Source: Tetragonia tetragonoides (lineage: Eukaryota; Streptophyta; Magnoliopsida; Caryophyllales; Aizoaceae). From it: 64,000 bases of DNA. The notes under the pieces were generated by a model. It was not told where the DNA came from and made no database searches. It saw only the letters and a list, made by a program, of their open reading frames with translations. A program made the translations under genes and the position numbers. The stretch's first letter is position 1, and the number at the start of each line of letters is the position of its first letter. The stretch lies in assembly GCA_038025085.1 (NCBI GenBank), contig CM076140.1, positions 33,895,001-33,959,000 on the forward strand, in the 5' to 3' direction. Positions 57,153-64,000 of this stretch are shown here, piece by piece.

Positions 57153-57399
57153 TTAGGGCAATTTGGCCAAAATCCCCAAGAATTTTAGACATTTTGACGA
57201 GAACACCCAAAAACACATCAACTTTGACAAGTACCCCTAAATTAAATTTAAAAGCCGTGGTTTTCCCCCCCAACCTTTACTTTTCGGGCATTTTAAAAAA
57301 TTTTAACCCTCTTTTACCCTCATATGCAGAGCACGTGTTCATTAATGGGAATTCACTCTTTATTTTTTCTTTTTTATTACCCCCTACCCACCCCTCTAA
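57153..57399 (+). repeat. MULE left terminal inverted repeat
   Basis: TTAGGGCAATTTGGCC to CCCACCCCTCTAA. It is the inverse of about 63675-63919 with scattered mismatches. It includes the phrase TTCATTAATGGGAATTCACT, which is identical in both arms. It probably carries the transposase promoter. Confidence 0.92.
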
Positions 57400-58133
57400 C
57401 ATTTACTTCCCCCCCAACCATTTAATTACCCATCCCCTCAACCACATTAAATTCTTTTCCATTTTCCCTCCTAATTACTTACCCATCCATCTCCTCTCCT
57501 CTGACACTCTCTCACCTTCTCAATTTTATTTCGCCATTTCACTTTTCTCTCATCACCTTCTCTCTCACCATCTCCCTTTCTCTCTCACCATCTTCTCTCT
57601 CCTGATGTCACCATATTCTCTGTGCTGAAACAACAACACAAAGCTTGAAGGGACCACATTGTGCAACTAGGACTAGAATCTTACAGCTAGACGAAGCTTT
57701 CAACGCAAAAAATAAAGGTAAAAAAGCTTCCCCAAACTTAAAAATGGTACTTTCTATTTGTGTATGTTTAGGAATGTGTTTAATTAGGTAAATTTATAGT
57801 TTATTGCGAAAATAAAAGCTCAAAAACCTTAAAAAATGGCACTTTATGGTTGTTTATTGTTGTTTAAGTCTTCGATTGTGGTTGTTTAACTGAACCCTAA
57901 TTTTATAATGGCTTTGAAGTTGACAATGAAAGGTTAAGAAAGCTTAGAAAAGTTTAAAAACCGAAGGGTTTATGGTTGTTTAAGTGTTTGGGTGATGTGC
58001 TTGATTTTTTAATAAATGGACCCTAATTTTATAATGTTAGATGAATCTTTGTGGTCTGTCCTTTTGATTAATTAATTGTATTAGTTTAATTGAACTGTAA
58101 TTATATAATGCATGCCCCTAATTTTTCTTCAGG
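57400..58133 (+). other. MULE 5' region with probable leader intron
   Basis: CT-rich to about 57610, then AT-rich. TTTTCTTCAG at 58122-58132 directly precedes the ATG at 58134 and looks like a splice acceptor, so the leader of the transposase transcript may be spliced. The 164-residue open frame at 57134-57628 is hydrophobic, low-complexity and not believed to be a gene. Confidence 0.5.
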
Positions 58134-61100
58134 ATGAATATGCCACGAAGAATATCAGTTTGTCGTGTTATTAACCTTGATAAAATTGTTCCTCGATATC
58201 ACTATGGGGGAAGTTGGAAATGCAGTAAAGGGGGGAAGTTGTGTTATGATGGTGGTGGGATTTTTTTGAGTGCTGAAATTGAGCTTTGCCATAGTGACTT
58301 AGCTTGGTGAGTTAGTGTAGGGACACATTGAACAATGTGGTTCATTTTGAGATGTGGTTCAACACAAAACCTGGAAAGAGTTTGGGAAGAAACAGGAAAT
58401 TGATTGAGAATGATGTAGAAGTCATTAAGGAATTGATAAGAAGTGTAGATAAGCATGGAGTGGTAGATGTTTATGTGGTTCATAGGGAGTTCATTTTTTA
58501 TGGGGATGAAGAAGATGATGACAGTGATGATGATGATGAAGATGAAAATGATGACTGTGATGGTAATATTGAAAATGAGAATGATGATAATGATGGTGAA
58601 ATTGGTGGGAATGGTGATGTTAATGGTGGAAATGGTGATGTTAATGGTGGTTATGGTAATGGCAGTAGTGGTGGTGGTAATGGTACTAGTGGGAAAGAGT
58701 TTAATGTGTTTTTAAATCAAAATCACTCAATAAGTGCCCAGTCATCACAAGACCCAAGTCAGCATTTAATTGACCCCACCCAACCACCTGATTTGATTCT
58801 CTCCACCTCATCTAGTGACCAAACCAGATCTCAAATCACCTTATCTATTGTGATAGACTCAGTTGAAAACATCCCAGCACAAAGTGACTATCTCCTCAAC
58901 TCTGGTCAGCCAAGCCATAGCCCTAACTCACAGCCACCCAAAAAGAAGCCTCACAGTGGAAAAGGCAAAGCATCCAGAGTTGATAAACAAGCATCCAAGG
59001 GGAAGGGAAAAGAGAAGGTTACAACTGAGGTTAGGGGAAATGATGGGAATAAGGGGAAGGGCAAAAAAAAAGGTTACAGCTGAGTTGAGGGAAAAGGGTT
59101 TTGTGGTAGAGGATTGTAGATCTGATGACTCTGACTTTAATGATGATGATGATGATGATGAAGATGATGATGATGATGATGATGATGACGACTTTGAGTA
59201 TGCAGATGGGGAGTTCAATGAGGCAGCAACAGATGTGTTTGCTAATATAGAGGGTAGGGAGATATTAAACCAAGTAGCTGGTAACCTTGGGGATGCTGCT
59301 GAACAATCACTTCAACATTATGAGTTTAGAGTGCACAATTCTGATGACTCTAATGATGAAGGGCCTGGTCCTTTTGCTGAAGAAGTTGAGCATGGTGAAT
59401 CTGAGTTAGAGAGTTTGGTGGGTAGTGATGAAGAGGTAGACACTGCTCCAGTGTTTAATCCTAGGGCAGATTTTAGTAGGCCAATTGAGTTCAAGAAAGA
59501 TCTAAAGTTCCCTACCAATGATGTATTAAGGAAGGCACTAAGGATTCATTCTATTCAAAATGGCTATGACTACTTTTACATGCACAATGACAAGCATAGG
59601 GTTAGTACATATTGTTTGAGAATATGTCCATGCCCATTGGTTAAAGGGAAGAAAAGGGGTTGTAAATGCAATAGAGAAGAGTTTGCTTGCAATTTCAAGA
59701 TTCACGCAGTTAAACTCAGGTACGAGGAGACTTTTAAGTTGATAAGTATGAGGTTGGAGCATCAATGTGAAAGGAGTACTGTGACAACCAAATTAACTGC
59801 TGAGTACTTAGCAGAGAGATATCTAGAGAAGTGGAGAGCAAATCCTACATGGAAGTTGATAGCATTCAAAGCTGAAGTTGAAAATGATTTAGGGTTGTTT
59901 GCTGGGTATTATCTTAGCTAGAATGCAAGGCAGAGGGCTAAGTTTGCTATTTATGGGGCTTGTGAAGAACAATACAAGAGGGTATATGATTATATAGCTG
60001 CCATATGCAAGTACAATAAAAGCTGCACTGCAGTTGTCCAAGTAGATAGGCCTTTGAATGTATTTAAAAGGATGTGTGTGTGTTTGGAAGCTTGCAAGGA
60101 GGGGTTTAAGGCAGGTTGTAGGCCTATCATTGGGGTAGATGGCAGTCATCTAAAAGGGGTATACACAGGGCAGATTCTTATGGCAGTTGGGATTGATGCC
60201 AATAACAACATATATCCCATTTCTTGGGCAATTGTGGAGGTGGAGACCAAGGACACTTGGGCATGGTTTTTGTATCTGCTTCTCAAGGATATAGGTTCTG
60301 TGGAAGACAATCATTGGACCTTTAGGATATTTTTTATCAAATAGAAGCTCTAACATGTGCTGTTTATTGTCATGTTGTGCAGGGGCTATTGGATGCATTT
60401 GATCTACTTGCTAAGGATGCATTTCTCAGGTTCTGTGTGAGGCATATTTGGGCAAATTTTAAACTGAACTATCCTGGGATGGCTTTCAAAGAGGCATTTT
60501 GGTGTGCTGCCAGAGCAACAACCAAGGTATACTAAAATATCAATATTTCTTGAACTCAATTGGCCTACCCTTTCATTTATGTCAATATGTCGTTTGAATG
60601 GATTGATTTATATTTATACTTGCTATTTCTTGATTAGGAGGAATTTGACATGTATACGGAGGGTATTCAGTTGATGTCCAAAGATGCATTTAATTATCTG
60701 GATAAAATCCCACCCCAAAGTTGGTCAAGACATACATTTTCTACTTTCCCAAAATCTGACCTTTTATTGAACAACGTATGTGAGTCTATTAACAATGTCC
60801 TGAGAGAAGTCAGAGATAAATCCATTCTTACCCAAATGGAGTGGATCAGAAAATATGTGATACAAAGGCATTAGGCAAAGAGGGAGGGAGGAATCAAATA
60901 TCAGGGAAAAGTGATGCCTAATGTGTTGAAAAGGCTAGAGTGGGTTGAGAAAGAGTCTAGAAATTGCAGTGTTTTACATGCTGGTGTTGATGAATATGAG
61001 ATCAACCATAGAGGGGATGGAGTGGTGGTTAATCTGAAGGAGAGGACATGTACTTGCTTTAAGTGGCAATTGTCTGGGATACCCTGTCCACATGCATACA

Positions 61101-62248
61101 GATGCATAGCATATAACAGGATGAGTCCCATAAGTTTCATTGATGAAGCCTACAGCAAGGAAAGGTTCCTCAAAGCCTATAGTTTTCAATTGCATGACAT
61201 GCCAAGCATGAAGTACTGGGAACAAACAAGTGAAGTTCAACCATTGCCTCCTGTTATTAGGAAGATGCCAGGGAGACCTTCTAGCAAAAAGAGAAAACTT
61301 GAGCCTGGTGAGGCAGCAGAGGGAAAGAGACCTTACAAAGGAAACAAATGCAAAAGATGTGGTGAGTTTGGTCACAATGTGAGGACATGTGGCAATGATC
61401 CAAATCCACCACCAGAGAGACCTAAATCTAAGGGTGGCAGACCAAGAAAACCTGCTGGTGCTTACAGAAGAACCCCATCCACCAATCCAAGGAGAGCAAG
61501 AAAAGCTGTATGTATATCCTTGTACTACTTTCTATCACTTTCCATGATTGTGTATATGCTATCATACTAAAACATTGTGGATGCTGATTTGAATTTGCAG
61601 GGTCCTATACCTGAAGAGTATGATTTTGTGGATGCTGATATGACTGACTTCCCAACATCACATAGCCAGCAACCAGATCACCAATCACAACCAGATCTGG
61701 GTGGAGGCAGTACAAGTGCTGGAAGCAACTTGGGTGGAGGGAGTACAAATGCTGGAAGCAACTTGGGTGGAGGGAGTACAAGTGCAACCAACTTGGGAGG
61801 AGGCAGTACAACTGGAAGCAACTTGGGTGGAGGGACTACAAGTGCAACCAACTTCGAGGGAGGGAGTACAAGTGCAACCAACTTGGGTGGAGGGAGTACC
61901 ACTGCAAGCAACTTGGGTGGAGGGACTACAAGTGCAACCAACTTCGAGGGAGGGAGTACAAGTGCAAGCAACTTGGGTGGAGGGAGTACAAGTGCAACCA
62001 ACTTCGAGGGAGGGAGTACAAGTGCAAGCAACTTGGGTGGAGGGAGTACAAGCATTGATGTTGCAACCAATGCACACACCACACCTGCAACCAGACCGCC
62101 TCCTTCAACAATTGCACCTAGAAAGCCTCCTTCAACAACTGCACCTAGAAGACCAACACCTAGAAGATCTGGTGGGAGCAGTACAACAACAACCTCTACA
62201 GCAGCATTTTGGTTAGGCATATCAGAAAGGTCACCATGGAGGGCTTAA
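58134..62248 (+). pseudogene. MULE transposase (MuDR N-term, MULE, SWIM, zinc knuckle), broken
   Basis: N-terminal part from MNMPRRISV, with a stop at about 58308 and a frame change before 58328. A long acidic region follows (GATGAT repeats, 58500-58580 and 59130-59195), with a second frame change near 59070. The MuDR domain reads FKKDLKFPTNDVLRKAL...EEFACNFKIHAVK. After a TAG at 59919 the MULE catalytic domain starts (IIGVDGSHLKG, first Asp), but the region of the second Asp (about 60320-60382) is damaged. Exon 60383-60526 is followed by an intron to 60637, an exon to 61507 with a TAG at 60872, the SWIM motif CTCFKWQLSGIPCPH and a knuckle CKRCGEFGHNVRTC, an intron to 61600, and a last exon to 62248. 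Exon ends have GT and AG. Confidence 0.88.
61693..62060 (+). repeat. coding minisatellite in the transposase C-terminus
   Basis: About 13 units, mostly 30 bp (ACTTGGGTGGAGGGAGTACA...), encode repeats of the type NLGGGSTSAT or NFEGGSTSAS. Two alternating versions (LGGG and FEGG) form higher-order pairs in the second half, a sign of recent unequal exchange. The units keep the frame. The same DNA is open on the minus strand, but that is a shadow. Confidence 0.9.
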
Positions 62249-62727
62249 GGAAGCTGCAACTCATCTAAGGGGAAACAATATTTTTTTTGGGGAATTATAA
62301 TCTGTAATCTGGCTAGTTAATGAACAAGTATTACTTAGGTACCTTAGTTATTTGTCAACAGAGTATTGGTTTAGCTTTGTTGATTTTGGACAAAACCTAT
62401 GACAAGCAACAGAGCATTAGTTTAGCTCTGTTCATTTTTGGATAAGTACTATGACAGTAGTACTTGAAAAACAATATAATTCCACTTTTTGATGCTATTT
62501 ATGTGATTTCATATTTGTTATGGTTTCTTGTTACTTATTTGTTTCATCACAACATTATTGAGTATCATAACAAAATCAATGTGTCACGACATTCTTTTAC
62601 CATCCAAAACACACATTTCATTCCATTCTTTTACCATCCAAAAGATACATTTCATTCCATTCTAAACCATCCAAAAGATACAAATCTTTCCATTCTAAAC
62701 AATCTAAAAGATACATTCCATACTTCA

Positions 62728-62760
<33 letters not shown>

Positions 62761-62821
62761 ACACTCCTACAGTAGTCATCACAACTTTCTTTTACCAAAT
62801 ACATAAAAAATAAAATAAACA
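62249..62821. other. MULE region between the two convergent genes
   Basis: AT-rich, no gene. Two loose copies of AACAGAGYATTRGTTTAGCT lie near 62357 and 62408. A 30 bp tandem unit (CCATCCAAAAGATACATTTCATTCCATTCT) is repeated about four times at 62600-62720. A (TAC)n microsatellite of about 12 units lies at 62727-62760. Confidence 0.75.
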
Positions 62822-63231
62822 CTAGCACAAAAGCAACAATAATAAGCTTCCCACTTGTGTCTTCATTATCTTCATTTTTCTTTGACACTTCTTCACCTCA
62901 GTAGCCCAACCATTAGCCTTCACCTTCAATTTGTCCTTTTCAGCTTTTAACCACACATTTTCAGCCCTCAATCCAGCTATTTCAGTCTCCAAATCTTTCT
63001 TCTCCTCCATCGATTCCAATATCAACTCCCTTTGCCACTCTGTCATCTCCTCATCATACCACTCAAAAAATGTACAACCTTGCCTTTTTTGTCTGACCAT
63101 CATACACTGCACATGCCATGAATCGCCTACCAGGATTTTTGACAGTCTTAGATTTCACCAAGGCTGCTGTTTTCTTACACTTGCACCAAGGCAGCCAAGA
63201 AGGCCACAGGGGTTGAATTTGAACTCGACAT
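62822..63231 (-). pseudogene. zf-GRF, coiled-coil gene in the MULE, frameshifted
   Basis: On the minus strand, translations near 63190-63110 show CKCKKTAALVKSKTVKNPGRRFMAC. A one-base frame change leads into a 96-residue frame (63112-62822) with GCTFFEWYDEEMTEWQRE. Together these are the C.C...NPGRRF.C...C.FFEW pattern of a GRF zinc finger. A heptad-like helix (EEKKDLETEIAGLRAENVWLK) and a leucine-rich hydrophobic tail (GSLLLLLLC) follow. GRF fingers bind nucleic acid. The N-terminus, with an ATG at 63231, is also out of phase with the finger. Its role in transposition is unknown. Confidence 0.7.
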
Positions 63232-63674
63232 GGTTCAACCTATGTATAGAAGACAGAAAAGTTAAAATTAAGCAACACTAAGGGGCAATGAGGGTACAAT
63301 TTTGGATTCAATTACAGAAATCCTATTTTCGTACTACTCTGTGTTTTTAATAGAGATATGGGGTGGGGGATTTCAATTACATAAACCCTAATTTCGTACT
63401 ACTCTGCTCTTTCAATAGAGATATGGGGTGGGGATTTCAATTACAGAAACAAAGAAGAGAGAAGAAAAGAGAGAGAAAAAATGAAAATAAAGAATAACGA
63501 GACAAGGAAGAGAGCAGAGTACCTTTCAACTGGAGCTTTTTCTTCTCTGACTTGAAGAACTTTAATGGAGAGAATAATGGGTAGGGGCGTTTAAATCAGG
63601 AGATAGGGGGGGTTTAAATCACGAGATATGGGGGGGGGGGTTAATGTGATTTTTAGTAGATGTACAGACTTAAT

Positions 63675-63919
63675 TATAGGGGTGGGTTGGGGGTAATAAA
63701 AAAGAAAAAATAAAGAGTGAATTCCCATTAATGAACACGTGCTCTGCACATGAGGGTAAAAGGGGGTTAAATTTTTTTAAAGTGCCCGGAATGTAAAGGT
63801 TGGGGGGAAAACCACGGCTTTTAAATTTAATTTGGGGGTACTTGTCAAAGTTGATGTTTTCTGGGTGTTCTCGTCAAAATGTCCTAACTTCTTGGGGGGT
63901 TTTGGCCAAATTGCCCTAA
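63675..63919 (-). repeat. MULE right terminal inverted repeat
   Basis: The inverse of 57153-57399. It ends CCAAATTGCCCTAA. Just inside it are a G-rich stretch (63560-63650) and a doubled phrase, AGAGATATGGGGTGGGG (63350-63440), absent from the left side. Confidence 0.92.
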
Positions 63920-64000
63920 CTTTTACTTTGCAAAATATATGTTATACTAGCAACCAAATGATACGTCTATTTGGAAAACGGGTTAGAATGTCTTTTGTAG
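63920..64000. other. flank beyond the MULE
   Basis: 81 bases of unassigned sequence at the window edge; nothing recognised. Confidence 0.4.

Larger units (their letters stand above)
57153..63919 (+). mobile_element. Mutator-like element (MULE) with long TIRs and two genes
   Basis: Terminal inverted repeats of about 245 bp begin TTAGGGCAATTTGGCC at the left and end in the exact inverse at 63919. Between them lie a plus-strand transposase gene (58134-62248) and a minus-strand zf-GRF gene (62822-63231) that converge, a layout like maize MuDR. Both genes are broken. No 9 bp target duplication could be found: left flank GGATAATTT and right flank CTTTTACTT do not match, so one side may have changed since insertion. 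Confidence 0.9.

Noticed and set aside
57134..57628. Open frame of 164 codons at the MULE left end
   Set aside because: It is CT-rich, starts outside the element, and lies over the terminal repeat; composition explains it.
61678..62220. Minus-strand open frame of 180 codons, rich in LVLPPPKL
   Set aside because: It is the reverse reading of the coding minisatellite in the transposase; any 30 bp repeat without stops stays open in several frames.
57144..63930. A 9 bp target duplication for the MULE
   Set aside because: GGATAATTT and CTTTTACTT, and all one-base shifts I tried, do not match; none is claimed.

Overview
The window is a repeat-dense stretch of a plant nuclear genome, most likely a eudicot. 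No bacterial or viral gene organisation is present. The evidence is stacked LTR retrotransposons (Ty3/gypsy and Ty1/copia), plant-type LINEs with a DUF4283/zinc-knuckle ORF1, a Mutator-like element with MULE, SWIM and zinc-knuckle domains, several MITEs, and fragments of plant genes. I could not assign a species. Almost everything that codes belongs to a transposable element. The only host-gene traces are a decayed PDZ-like gene and a captured 5' piece of a phosphatidylinositol 4-kinase alpha gene.

Layout. 1-4616: 3' part of a chromodomain-bearing Ty3/gypsy element (Tekay/Del-like) with a 2.7 kb LTR. 4617-5808: a GC-rich tandem repeat and unassigned DNA. 5810-32562: an array of about 301-302 bp satellite monomers interrupted by seven LINE copies (called L0-L6 here), all in plus orientation and all joined by their poly(A) tail to the same monomer position, CATTGGCATCGC. 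32563-34091: one LTR plus primer-binding site of another element on the minus strand, cut off against the satellite. 36367-40623: a Ty1/copia element with a perfect 5 bp target-site duplication (TSD) and a nearly absent gag. 40943-42983: an inverted-repeat element carrying two nested MITEs. 43566-46528: a decayed PDZ-like gene, a Pack-type DNA transposon carrying a PI4K-alpha fragment, and a remnant of an unrelated LINE. 46530-50041: AT-rich, non-coding, repetitive. 50042-56664: a young-looking CRM-like Ty3/gypsy element on the minus strand. 57153-63919: a Mutator-like element with terminal inverted repeats of about 245 bp, a broken transposase gene and a convergent zf-GRF gene.

How the parts work together. 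The LINEs encode ORF1 (RNA-binding, DUF4283 plus CCHC knuckle) and ORF2 (apurinic-type endonuclease, reverse transcriptase, zf-RVT). The two frames overlap by eight bases (ATGGATAG) in the copies that keep both. The insertion pattern suggests a LINE family with strict target specificity for one site in a satellite. Each insertion regenerates the target, so copies pile up head to tail. This is the most interesting system in the window. L4 (19734-25175) is close to intact, with one homopolymer frameshift in ORF2. L6 (27067-32457) has two nonsense codons in ORF1 and one in ORF2.

All calls rest on reading the sequence and remembered family features. No database search or alignment program was run, so similarity statements are by eye.
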